DNA of 64,000 nt, from positions 1-64,000 of the forward strand of contig CAKULN010000004.1 of assembly GCA_934667175.1 (NCBI GenBank). The letters run 5' to 3'. Each line of letters opens with the position of its first letter. Position 1 is the first letter of the stretch. Below the pieces are notes generated by a model. That model was not told the DNA's origin and searched no databases. It saw only the letters and a list, made by a program, of their open reading frames with translations. Source of the DNA: an uncultured Bacteroidales bacterium. Its GTDB lineage: Bacteria > Bacteroidota > Bacteroidia > Bacteroidales > UBA932. A program made the translations under genes and the position numbers. Shown here piece after piece: positions 7,705 to 15,593 of this stretch.

Positions 7705-9159
7705 CTACTTGTTCCTGCGGCTGAAAATCATCATCACCACAGCCAAAATCGGATAGATCTCGACACGTCCGAGGAACATGTCAATGGAATACAAAAATTT
7801 GGCGGAAGTTGGCTCAGCATTGAAACTGCTCATCGAGCCAAGGTCTCCTACGCAAATTCCCACATTGCTCAAGGAGGTTATGGTGGCCGTCAAGGCATGG
7901 GTATTATCCGGATTGAACACCAGACACGCTGCCATAGAGATGGCCACGACCATAAAATACAAGGCTATGTAAAGGATGTGCGGAGCAATGTCTTCCTGAC
8001 GGACAACCCTGCCGTTCACGCGGGCATCATTAACGGAGGCTGGATGCAGGGACATTCTTAGCTGGTACTTTATCTCCTTGCAGAGGAGCAGAACCCTGTC
8101 TGCCTTAACTCCTCCAGTGGTGGAGCCGGCCATACCACAGCAGATTGCCATCAGCAAAAGCATGGCGGAAGGCAGTACGGGCCAAGTGCTATTGTCAGCG
8201 ATGCTAAAACCTGTCGAGGAGGCGAAACTTAGGATGTGGAAGGAACCAGAAAGCAGGGCATCACCCCAGCTATTCTCAATTCCATGAACCCTCAAGGACA
8301 TTGCCACGATCACACTGGCCACGACCATCGCACTGAGATAGAACTTGAATATCTCATTCTTGAACGGCTTGAACGACCTTGTGGCAAAAGCCATGAACAC
8401 CATACCGAAATGGACGGAGGACAGCAGCATGAAAACCATCGTGATAAGGTATATCGGCAAAGAATCGAAATAGCCTATCGAATGGTTTCTTGTGCTGAAC
8501 CCTCCTGTCGCCACCACGCTCATGGCATGGTTGATGGCGTCAAAAGGGCTCATGCCTGCAAGCATGTAGAGGACGAAGGAGACAAAGACCAGTCCAATAT
8601 AGACATAGGTGAAAATGTAAACCGTTCTGTTGGCTCCTGAACGATATTCTCTTTTGGACAAGGATGAAAGTTCCAAGCTGGTGAGCCTCAGTCTCATCTG
8701 AGACGAACTCGGAATAATCAACAGAAGAAAGACCACGACTCCCAAGCCTCCTATGAAGTGCGTGGAGGAACGCCAGAAAAGCAGGCTGTCCGGCAGAGCC
8801 TCAACATTATCCAGAATCGAGAACCCGGTGGTGGTGAAGCCGGAAACACTTTCAAACCAAGCGTTTATGATTGTGAACGGCCCGCCCCAAAGCGCATACG
8901 GAAGCATTCCGAATATGAAGGACAGAAGCCAGGACAAGGCGATGATCATATAGCCGTCTTTCAAGGTGATGGCGGCTGATTTTCTTACGAATATGAACGG
9001 GAATATTCCTACGGTGAAGGTGATCGTGAAGCTGATCATCAGGGCAGCGAGGGCGCTGTCGTTGCCGTTCGCCACGGAGACCAGAATGGACAGGAACATG
9101 AACAGCGCGCTGACGAGCAGTGCGTAGCCCACGTTTCTGGATATCACCTTGACGTTCAT
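7705..9159 (-). CDS. trkH: TrkH-family potassium uptake channel subunit
   Basis: The 484-residue polytopic membrane protein carries the four degenerate pore repeats of TrkH/KtrB transporters: ESVSGFTTTGFSIL (about 95-110), SVVATGGFSTRNHS, SFASSTGFSIADNS and SLSNVGICVGDLG, plus the AGSTTGGVKADRV stretch before the last repeat. It forms the potassium-conducting subunit in the inner membrane. The partner TrkA/KtrA nucleotide-binding subunit is not in this window. It is the second gene of a three-gene unit (four-helix sensor-like protein, trkH, helicase) with 12- and 3-bp gaps. Confidence 0.93.
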   Translation of the reverse strand: MNVKVISRNVGYALLVSALFMFLSILVSVANGNDSALAALMISFTITFTVGIFPFIFVRKSAAITLKDGYMIIALSWLLSFIFGMLPYALWGGPFTIINAWFESVSGFTTTGFSILDNVEALPDSLLFWRSSTHFIGGLGVVVFLLLIIPSSSQMRLRLTSLELSSLSKREYRSGANRTVYIFTYVYIGLVFVSFVLYMLAGMSPFDAINHAMSVVATGGFSTRNHSIGYFDSLPIYLITMVFMLLSSVHFGMVFMAFATRSFKPFKNEIFKFYLSAMVVASVIVAMSLRVHGIENSWGDALLSGSFHILSFASSTGFSIADNSTWPVLPSAMLLLMAICCGMAGSTTGGVKADRVLLLCKEIKYQLRMSLHPASVNDARVNGRVVRQEDIAPHILYIALYFMVVAISMAACLVFNPDNTHALTATITSLSNVGICVGDLGSMSSFNAEPTSAKFLYSIDMFLGRVEIYPILAVVMMIFSRRNK

Positions 9160-9171
9160 TCGGATAGTCTT

Positions 9172-10224
9172 TTAGTTGTTGTTGGTCGGTGCTGTCACCT
9201 CGGCAGGCTCGGTGACCGATGCTTCTTTTCCGGTCACTTCGAGAAGTTCACCCTCTTTGGTCACTTCGGCAGGCTCATCTCGTCCGGTCACTTCGACGGG
9301 CTCATCTCGTCCGGTCACTTCGGCGGCAGGCTCAGTGACCGATGCCACGGTGGTCGCTGAGCTTGTCGAAGCGACCGTACCAGAAGCAACTGTCCCCGAA
9401 GCGACCTTCGCCCGAAGGTTGGCCACACGCTTACGCAGCATCTGGTTCTCCCCCGCCAGCTCCGTGATGCCGTCATTGAGCTCCGCCAACTGGTCATCCC
9501 CCTCAAAGGAGTAGGAATATTTCTTATTGAACGACCGATAGTTATTAAGCCCGGCCAGCATCCTGTAGATCGGATTCACATAGTAGACCAGCAGGAAGAA
9601 GAGCAGCATCAGCACTAGAAGAAGCCCCACACCTACAGCCACCGCCCCGGGAATGATGCTCCTGTAGAACCCCCTTTGGAATGTCAGCGAATTCTTTTTC
9701 AGATCTTCGTAGATGGCATTATTGAGAACATCAATATAGGAGTTAAGCCTCTTGAACTTTGGCTGTAGCCTGTCGAAGTACCAAGCCCTCGTGTCGATGA
9801 AATCCGAAAGCAGCACGTCATTCAGTTCCAGAGAAGTCAGCATGTAAGCCGAATAGGCATAGACCACGGAATCCGTCAGAGGCACCATCTTGTCGGAAGT
9901 CAAGGAGTTGCGCAAGGAGTCACAATGCGCCATGAACTCCTTCTGATGGAAATCCGGTAGAGTGCTGACGGCATCGTCCCCGATCACCGTAAGCAGATCC
10001 AGATTGTACTTGTTGGTGACCTCGGACAGCTTCTGGGCCACGTTGACACTCCGGATGTTGTCTGCGATGAGATCCGACACATAGTTGCTCATCTTGTAGT
10101 ACTCCATGATGGAGATCACACTGGAGACCAACAAAGTCACAGCTATCGCGCTGAGACTCAGCGTCAGCTTCATCCTCATCGTGAGCTTGAACTCCTTCAA
10201 TCTGTCCGCAAGTTTCCTGAACAT
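9172..10224 (-). CDS. four-helix sensor-like membrane protein with REP-encoded tail
   Basis: A 350-residue protein with an N-terminal membrane segment (about 18-40), a periplasmic helical region of about 155 residues resembling a four-helix-bundle ligand domain, a second membrane segment (about 197-222), and a HAMP-like stretch with GDDQLAELNDGITELAGEN (about 243-262), followed by a coiled coil. No kinase, cyclase or methyl-accepting domain follows. The last 75 residues (about 273-350) are translated REP elements (VTEPAEVT, VEVTGRDEP repeated). Homologues next to trkH occur in Bacteroidales, so it may modulate potassium uptake; that is inference. It heads the operon. Confidence 0.75.
   Translation of the reverse strand: MFRKLADRLKEFKLTMRMKLTLSLSAIAVTLLVSSVISIMEYYKMSNYVSDLIADNIRSVNVAQKLSEVTNKYNLDLLTVIGDDAVSTLPDFHQKEFMAHCDSLRNSLTSDKMVPLTDSVVYAYSAYMLTSLELNDVLLSDFIDTRAWYFDRLQPKFKRLNSYIDVLNNAIYEDLKKNSLTFQRGFYRSIIPGAVAVGVGLLLVLMLLFFLLVYYVNPIYRMLAGLNNYRSFNKKYSYSFEGDDQLAELNDGITELAGENQMLRKRVANLRAKVASGTVASGTVASTSSATTVASVTEPAAEVTGRDEPVEVTGRDEPAEVTKEGELLEVTGKEASVTEPAEVTAPTNNN
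9180..9405. repeat. REP cluster forming the C-terminal tail of the sensor-like protein
   Basis: Six or more complete and half palindromes with GGTCACTTCG, GGTGACCGA and GGTCGCTGAGC arms in about 220 bp. All stay in frame with the gene and end just before its stop codon. Confidence 0.8.
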
Positions 10225-10247
10225 TCCTTGACTGTCTGTTTAGCCTG

Positions 10248-10255
10248 CAAACTTA
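10248..10255 (-). promoter_or_regulatory. -7 box for the trkH operon
   Basis: TAAGTTTG (10255 to 10248, minus strand) fits TAnnTTTG and lies 24 nt upstream of the first operon gene; the -33 element is poorly defined. Confidence 0.5.
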
Positions 10256-10317
10256 CACAAAATTCACGACAAAAGAAAAGTCGGGAATCGGCATCCCTTT
10301 TTCAAAAGACGAGAGAG

Positions 10318-10325
10318 TAACTTTG
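10318..10325 (+). promoter_or_regulatory. -7 box of uvrD/pcrA
   Basis: TAACTTTG at 10318-10325 lies 52 nt upstream of the uvrD ATG, with a T-rich CTTTTTC at about 10297-10303 in roughly the -33 position. Confidence 0.5.
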
Positions 10326-10377
10326 CAGCGAATGAAAATATTATATTCGGGAAATTTTCCGTATTTTCGTCCTCGAT

Positions 10378-12957
10378 ATGGAAAAGAATGAAAGCGCTAT
10401 TTTTGAAGGGCTGAACGACGAGCAGAAGAAGGCGGTCGGCAGTGTGGACGGACCTGTGCTGATAGTGGCTGGTGCGGGATCGGGAAAGACAAGGGTGTTG
10501 ACGAGCAGGATCGCCTACATCCTTGAGAGAGGGTGTGATCCGTCGAGGATCATGGCATTGACATTCACGAAGAAGGCGGCCACGGAGATGAAGGAGAGGA
10601 TCGCCGTGATGGTCGGCGAGCGGAAGGCCAGAAGGCTCTTCATGGGCACGTTCCACTCCATATTCATAAGATTTCTAAGGGAATATGCCGCCTCGCTCGG
10701 CTACCCTTCCTCATTCACCATCTACGACACGAGCGATTCGGTGAGCGGGATCAAGGCTTGCATAAAGGAGCTGGGACTGGACGACAAGATCTACAAGCCG
10801 AAGGATGTGCTGTCAAGAATATCCATGGCGAAGAACAACCTCATCACCGCGGCCGCCTACCGGAACAACCAGCAGGCGATCATCAACGACACCCATTCCA
10901 GAAAGCCGAGAATATGCGACATCTACTCCCGCTACGCCGAGAAGTGCAAGAACTCGGGAGTGATGGACTTCGACGACATATTGCTGAATATGAATATCCT
11001 GCTTCGGGATTTTCCAGAGGCAAAGGAGGCGATAGCGTCCCGTTTCGACTATATTCTTGTGGACGAGTACCAGGACACTAACTTCGCCCAGTACCTGATT
11101 CTTAAAAAGTTGACGGAGAAGCACCGCAACCTCTGCGTAGTCGGTGACGACTCGCAGTCCATCTATGCGTTCCGTGGAGCCAAGATCGAGAATATTCTTA
11201 ATTTCAAGAAGGACTACCCAGAGTGCAGGATATTCCGTCTGGAGAGGAACTACCGTTCGACCGCCAACATTGTGAATGCCGCCAACTCATTGATAGCCAA
11301 GAATGAGAACAGGATTCCGAAAACCTGTGTGGCAGTCGGAGAGGAGGGCGAGAAAATCCGTCTTCTGAAGAGTTGGTCGGAGCAGGACGAGGCCATCGCC
11401 ATCGCTTCGGGGATTGTGGAAAGGATGCAGTCTGACCATGCCCAGTATCAGGATTTCGCGATTCTCTACAGGACCAATTCCCAGTCCAGAGCCTTGGAGG
11501 AGGCGCTTAGGAAGAGGAACCTTCCGTACATGATCTACTCCGGAAACTCGTTCTTCGACAGGGCGGAGGTCAAGGACATGATGGCCTACCTGAAATTAGT
11601 CGTGAATGTCAACGACGACGAGTCCTTCAAGCGGATAGTGAACACTCCGGCCAGAGGGATCGGTGACACTTCGCTTAATGCGTTGGCCGCCATGGCTTTC
11701 GACCTTAAGTGCTCCTTGTTCAAGGCGGCATATTCAGAGAGATTCGCCGACTACGGCCTCAAACCCGCCGCGGTTGCCAAGATCCGATCTTTCTGCGAGA
11801 TGATCGATGGTTTCGCTTCAAAGGAGGCCACTACCAACGCTGACGAGCTGGCGCTTGGAATCTCCAACTCCTGCGGTCTGTACGCGTTTTTCAAGAACGA
11901 TCCGTCAATTGAGGCGCAGTCGAGGGCATCCAATGTCGAGGAGCTTATCAACAGTGTCACCCACTTCATTGAAGAACAGAGGGAAAGCTATCGCCGCGAC
12001 CTGATGGCGGAAGGGCAGGCAGAGGATGATTCCGAAATTGAATATCCTGTCTTCACCCTCGGAGCATTTCTTGAGAACATCTCCCTGCTGTCCAACGTTG
12101 ATGTGGAGGACGAGGAAGACACTAACAACAAGATCGCCCTGATGACCGTACATTCGGCCAAAGGTCTGGAATTTCCGTACGTCTATGTCGCCGGTCTGGA
12201 GGAGAATCTGTTCCCGTCCGGAGGGATGCTGGCTTCTCCCGCCGACATCGAGGAGGAGCGCCGCCTGTTCTATGTCGCCATGACAAGGGCCAAGAAAGCG
12301 GTCTGCCTCTCTTTCGCCAACACAAGGATGCGCAACGGCAAGCACGAGTCGAACTCCCCGAGCCGGTTCATCAAGGAGATTGATTCCGAATATATCGCCA
12401 ACCCATTGAGAAACGACAATTTTTCAGACAGCGACTCGCTCGACTTCGAAGATTTCGGAGGGTTCGGCTCACGCGGGTTCGGGAATGGGTCCGGACGTTT
12501 TTCCGGTGGTTCGGGCTATGGTGCGAACAGGTTCGGTTCGGGGAACGGATCATCCGGTCGGTTCGGAGGCAATTCCGGCAACACCTCGTCAGGCAGATTC
12601 GGAGGTGGAAACCGTCCGGCTAACAGGTACGGGATGGGAAGCGGCAATTCCTACGGTTCTTCCGGGAGCGTCAGATACGAGCGGAAGCCGACCTCGACGC
12701 CAGGGCCTTCCGACACAGCCTCAAGGATAGAGGCACTGCGGAACCGGCCTCTGCCTCCGAAGATTTCCGATGCCGATTTTGTCCCGGCGCCGATGTCCGA
12801 TTTCAAGGTCGGCCAACGGATTGAGCACAACCGCTTCGGCCACGGCAAGATCCTTGAGATAACTGGTTCAGCACCGGACCTGAAGGCTAAAATTTCCTTC
12901 GATCACTATGGCGAAAAGGTTCTTCTGCTGAAATACGCAAAGATGCGGCTTGTCTGA
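10378..12957 (+). CDS. UvrD/PcrA-type 3'-5' DNA helicase
   Basis: The 859-residue SF1A helicase shows motif I VAGAGSGKTRVLT (about 29-41), the TFTKKAATEMK motif, motif II LVDEYQDTN, motif III GDDSQSIYAFRGA, motif IV RLERNYRS, motif V TVHSAKGLEFPYVYVAGLEE and motif VI VAMTRAKKAV. It acts in excision repair, mismatch repair or replication restart. Between the core and the C-terminal Tudor-like module (KVGQRIEHNRFGHGKIL) lies a 70-residue linker (about 690-760) very rich in Gly, Ser, Asn, Arg and Phe, with RFGG and RFSGG units; it should be disordered and may bind nucleic acid. Transcribed divergently from the trkH operon. Confidence 0.95.
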   Translation: MEKNESAIFEGLNDEQKKAVGSVDGPVLIVAGAGSGKTRVLTSRIAYILERGCDPSRIMALTFTKKAATEMKERIAVMVGERKARRLFMGTFHSIFIRFLREYAASLGYPSSFTIYDTSDSVSGIKACIKELGLDDKIYKPKDVLSRISMAKNNLITAAAYRNNQQAIINDTHSRKPRICDIYSRYAEKCKNSGVMDFDDILLNMNILLRDFPEAKEAIASRFDYILVDEYQDTNFAQYLILKKLTEKHRNLCVVGDDSQSIYAFRGAKIENILNFKKDYPECRIFRLERNYRSTANIVNAANSLIAKNENRIPKTCVAVGEEGEKIRLLKSWSEQDEAIAIASGIVERMQSDHAQYQDFAILYRTNSQSRALEEALRKRNLPYMIYSGNSFFDRAEVKDMMAYLKLVVNVNDDESFKRIVNTPARGIGDTSLNALAAMAFDLKCSLFKAAYSERFADYGLKPAAVAKIRSFCEMIDGFASKEATTNADELALGISNSCGLYAFFKNDPSIEAQSRASNVEELINSVTHFIEEQRESYRRDLMAEGQAEDDSEIEYPVFTLGAFLENISLLSNVDVEDEEDTNNKIALMTVHSAKGLEFPYVYVAGLEENLFPSGGMLASPADIEEERRLFYVAMTRAKKAVCLSFANTRMRNGKHESNSPSRFIKEIDSEYIANPLRNDNFSDSDSLDFEDFGGFGSRGFGNGSGRFSGGSGYGANRFGSGNGSSGRFGGNSGNTSSGRFGGGNRPANRYGMGSGNSYGSSGSVRYERKPTSTPGPSDTASRIEALRNRPLPPKISDADFVPAPMSDFKVGQRIEHNRFGHGKILEITGSAPDLKAKISFDHYGEKVLLLKYAKMRLV

Positions 12958-12968
12958 TTTATGTGTCT

Positions 12969-13015
12969 GGTCGCTGAGCTTGTCGAAGCGCCAAGAACAG
13001 TGAGCTTAACGAAAG
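12969..13015. repeat. REP-like element after uvrD
   Basis: One GGTCGCT...AGCGCC palindrome at 12969-12992, followed by a degenerate half element (GTGAGCTTAACGAA), between the uvrD stop and the SRP RNA terminator. Confidence 0.75.
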
Positions 13016-13021
13016 TCAATG

Positions 13022-13034
13022 AAAAAAGGGAAAG
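13022..13034 (-). terminator. SRP RNA terminator
   Basis: On the minus strand the 3' closing arm CTTTCCC of the RNA is followed directly by TTTTTTC, so the SRP stem itself can act as the terminator hairpin. Confidence 0.65.
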
Positions 13035-13125
13035 CTTAGTACATCGCACCGCTACGACCTCCTACCCTTGCTGCCTTCCGACCCTGGGGGAATTCAGAGG
13101 GAGCTGGTCGTGTACGACTTTCCCC
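13028..13125 (-). ncRNA. ffs: signal recognition particle RNA, small bacterial type
   Basis: The minus strand reads GGGGAAAG at its 5' end and CTTTCCC at its 3' end, closing a long hairpin. The apical domain carries the invariant SRP motifs, including GGGTCGGAAGGCAGCAAGGG, which forms the tetraloop and asymmetric internal loop bound by Ffh. Length is about 98 nt, normal for the 4.5S type. It forms the scaffold that lets Ffh and FtsY target nascent membrane proteins. A six-T run follows at once, and a strong promoter lies within the end of cdd. Confidence 0.93.
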
Positions 13126-13130
13126 GACTG

Positions 13131-13164
13131 CAAATATACTACTTTTCGTTGAAACTGTCAAAAA
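13131..13164 (-). promoter_or_regulatory. SRP RNA promoter inside the end of cdd
   Basis: On the minus strand TTTTTG (13164-13159), a 20-nt spacer, and TATATTTG (13138-13131) form a near-ideal Bacteroidota promoter. The expected transcription start coincides with the GGGG that begins the SRP RNA. The -33 element and spacer lie within the last codons of cdd. Confidence 0.75.
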
Positions 13165-13621
13165 TGAATGGAAGTATGTCGTCAACTTTGTCAAATTTCC
13201 ATGATTTCTTCGTTCCATACATGATAACGCTCATGGGACGGCCTGACAAAGTCTGGTACTCGGCCATCACTTGACGGCATGCTCCGCAAGGCGAACAAGG
13301 GGTATCGCTCAAGGTGCCTTTGAAGCCTCCGACAATGGCGAGGGAAAGCATTGCCTTGCCTGGGTTGTTGGCGCTTGCGGCGAACATAGCGGTCCTCTCG
13401 GCGCAAAGTCCTGACGGATAGGCGGCGTTCTCCTGATTGGCACCTTTCACGATTGTGCCGTCTTCCAAGCGAAGAGCAGCCCCGACATTGAATGTCGAAT
13501 ATGGCGCGTAGGAGCCTTTCTGCGCCTCTATGGCCGCATTCACAAGTTCAATGTCTTGAGGTTCCATCTCATTTATGGAGGAATATTCAGTATAGTTTAT
13601 GTCCAGTTTTACTGCTTTCAT
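13139..13621 (-). CDS. cdd: cytidine deaminase
   Basis: A 160-residue zinc deaminase: CAERTAMFAASANN (about residues 75-88) carries the zinc-binding Cys and catalytic Glu, and PCSPCGACRQVM (about 108-119) the other two Cys ligands. The YAPYSTFNVGAAL segment is typical of the tetrameric Cdd class. It converts cytidine and deoxycytidine to uridine and deoxyuridine in pyrimidine salvage. The ATG at 13621 lies in a GAATATG context. Its stop is 13 bp before the SRP RNA start, and its last codons contain that RNA's promoter. Confidence 0.94.
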   Translation of the reverse strand: MKAVKLDINYTEYSSINEMEPQDIELVNAAIEAQKGSYAPYSTFNVGAALRLEDGTIVKGANQENAAYPSGLCAERTAMFAASANNPGKAMLSLAIVGGFKGTLSDTPCSPCGACRQVMAEYQTLSGRPMSVIMYGTKKSWKFDKVDDILPFIFDSFNEK

Positions 13622-13825
13622 ATTCAGTGGTTCTTTATGTAAGCGTCAAAAAATAACTTGCATCATCTTAGGCAATCTTTTTGGTCTATATTTCTTTTCT
13701 CATCAGTCATGTGCCACCGGCACACTCCTTCTTCAAAAAGAACTCTATCCTCAAAAATCTTTGCCAAATCTGCGGCAACTTATTACTTGCCGCTTACTAT
13801 GCACAAGTTTTCAAAGTTAGCAAAA

Positions 13826-13857
13826 ATTGTGCATATTCAAGCATTTGAGTAAATTTG
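13826..13857 (+). promoter_or_regulatory. mnmA promoter
   Basis: ATTG at 13826-13829, a 20-nt spacer and TAAATTTG at 13850-13857, giving a predicted start near 13863 and a leader of about 19 nt. This excludes the upstream alternative start at 13855. Confidence 0.6.
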
Positions 13858-13881
13858 TGGGTAATAATAAAAGGTACCGTC

Positions 13882-15579
13882 ATGAAAATCTGTGTAGGCT
13901 TGTCTGGGGGTGTTGATTCAAGTGTCGCCGCTCTGCTGTTGAAGCGGCAGGGCTATGATGTGTTCGCGATGTTCATGCAGAATTGGCATGACGCGGACGC
14001 GACGCTTCATGGCGACTGCGAGTGGGAGGAGGACCGCTTCGTGGCGGAGATGGTAGCGAGAAAGATCGGGATTCCGTTCTATTTCGTCGACCTTTCCAAA
14101 GAGTACCGCCAGCGAGTGGTGGACTATATGTTCAATGAATATTCCGCCGGCCGCACCCCGAATCCTGACGTGCTGTGCAACCGGGAGATCAAGTTCGACG
14201 CTTTTCTCAAGGCCGCCCAGAAACTTGGGGCCGACATGGTGGCGACCGGGCACTATTGCCGCCGTGCTCCTCTGTTGGACGCTGACGGTGAGCAGGTTGA
14301 GATTGACGGTCAGCCTCAGTGGAGGATTCTGGAGGGTGTGGATCCGAACAAAGATCAGAGCTATTTCCTCTGCCAACTCACTCAAGAGCAGCTCGGTAAA
14401 GCTCTTTTCCCGATCGGGCACCTTACAAAACCGGAAGTCAGAGAGCTTGCCCGCCAAGCCGATCTTCCGTCTGCCGACAAAAAAGATTCTCAGGGAATAT
14501 GCTTCGTCGGGAAGGTGGATCTTCCGACATTCCTCCAGCAGAAGCTTAAGTCGGCAGAAGGCGATGTTATTGAGGTTTACGATGCCTTCTTCGCTCAAAA
14601 TGAGCACTATCGCTTCATCCACGACACTCTCGCCTCGCTTCTCAAGACTCCCGGAGAGCCGATGATGATCACTGAATATTCCTCCGAGGATTCCGGTGGG
14701 AAGTCGTTCAACAACCGCAGGGTCACTGAGCCGATGACACAGGGTCACTTCGACAAGCTCAGTGACCCGCAAACGCTGCGTCCCCAGTCATCTTCAGCCA
14801 CACCTCCTGTCACCAAACATCCATCTCCGGTCACCGAGCACCCATCATCGGTCACCGAGCATCCATCTCCAGTCACTGAGCACCAACTGTCGGTCACTGA
14901 GCACCAATCGTCGGTCACTGAGTGCCAACCGTCGGTCACTGAGCATACATCGTCGGTCACTGAGTGCCAATCGTCGGTCACTGAGCCTGTCGAAGTGACC
15001 GTCGCGCATCGAAACGAGTTCGACATTGATAAAATTGCAAGATTGAGCGATGAGGAGCTGATGAGATTGTCGGAACCAATAAAGTACGACGACATCAAGT
15101 TCGAGACAGAAACCTATCGGGCCGGGAAAAAGCACATCAAGAAGACTCGGTACAAGGAGAATCCGTTCGGAAAGATAGTCGGCCGACACGACGGAGCGCA
15201 GTTCTACACAATCGGCCAGCGCAAAGGCCTCAACATCGGAGGGCATAAGGACTCCCTCTTCGTGATAGCCACGGATGTGCCACGGAACATCATCTACGTT
15301 GGCGAAGGCCACACTCACAAAGGGCTTTCACGCAGTTGTCTACGTATCGCACCCCAGGATATTCATTGGATAAGGACTGATCTTGAGATGGCCGAGGGAG
15401 AGATCCGCCGCTACAGGGTCCGCATCCGTTACCGCCAACCGCTTCAGGACGCATTCCTGATCAAGAGGTCCGCCGGCATATTCATCCTCTTCGGCACACC
15501 ACAACGCGGCATCTCAGACGGCCAGTTCGCCGCCTGGTACTCCGCTGATGACGAGATGCTTGGCTCTGGAGTCTATTAA
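13882..15579 (+). CDS. mnmA: tRNA 2-thiouridylase MnmA with REP-encoded insertion
   Basis: MnmA adds the sulfur at position 2 of wobble uridine-34 in tRNA-Lys, -Glu and -Gln. The N-terminal PP-loop GLSGGVDSS (about residues 5-13), catalytic Cys in NPDVLCNREIKF and Cys in SQGICFVGK are present, as is GRHDGAQFYTIGQRKGLNIGG before the C-terminal beta domain. The gene encodes 565 residues against about 360-380 for most MnmA. The excess, roughly residues 230-420, contains translated REP sequence: one element near 280-296, then eight 7-residue units of SVTEHQS type and a final half palindrome (309-373). The frame is kept throughout. The paralogue MnmA1/MnmA2 distinction cannot be made here. Confidence 0.93.
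   Translation: MKICVGLSGGVDSSVAALLLKRQGYDVFAMFMQNWHDADATLHGDCEWEEDRFVAEMVARKIGIPFYFVDLSKEYRQRVVDYMFNEYSAGRTPNPDVLCNREIKFDAFLKAAQKLGADMVATGHYCRRAPLLDADGEQVEIDGQPQWRILEGVDPNKDQSYFLCQLTQEQLGKALFPIGHLTKPEVRELARQADLPSADKKDSQGICFVGKVDLPTFLQQKLKSAEGDVIEVYDAFFAQNEHYRFIHDTLASLLKTPGEPMMITEYSSEDSGGKSFNNRRVTEPMTQGHFDKLSDPQTLRPQSSSATPPVTKHPSPVTEHPSSVTEHPSPVTEHQLSVTEHQSSVTECQPSVTEHTSSVTECQSSVTEPVEVTVAHRNEFDIDKIARLSDEELMRLSEPIKYDDIKFETETYRAGKKHIKKTRYKENPFGKIVGRHDGAQFYTIGQRKGLNIGGHKDSLFVIATDVPRNIIYVGEGHTHKGLSRSCLRIAPQDIHWIRTDLEMAEGEIRRYRVRIRYRQPLQDAFLIKRSAGIFILFGTPQRGISDGQFAAWYSADDEMLGSGVY
14711..15000. repeat. REP and 21-bp tandem array inside mnmA
   Basis: A full palindrome lies at about 14733-14768. From 14806, eight tandem 21-bp units (to 14973) each begin with a SVTE or PVTE coding string, and the array ends in TCGGTCACTGAGCC...GTGACC at 14974-15000. 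The unit is one arm of the palindrome plus variable codons. Confidence 0.9.
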
Positions 15580-15593
15580 GAAAGAGGATTTGC

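Noticed and set aside
13855-13881. Upstream start for mnmA
   Set aside because: It overlaps the predicted -7 box and precedes the likely transcription start; homologous sequence begins at MKICVGLSGG.
14806-14973. CRISPR-like array in mnmA
   Set aside because: Units of 21 bp, in frame and coding; far too short and uniform for CRISPR.
14745-15318. Minus-strand open frames of 117 and 157 codons opposite mnmA
   Set aside because: They exist only because the REP array lacks stops on both strands; outside the array they oppose conserved MnmA sequence.
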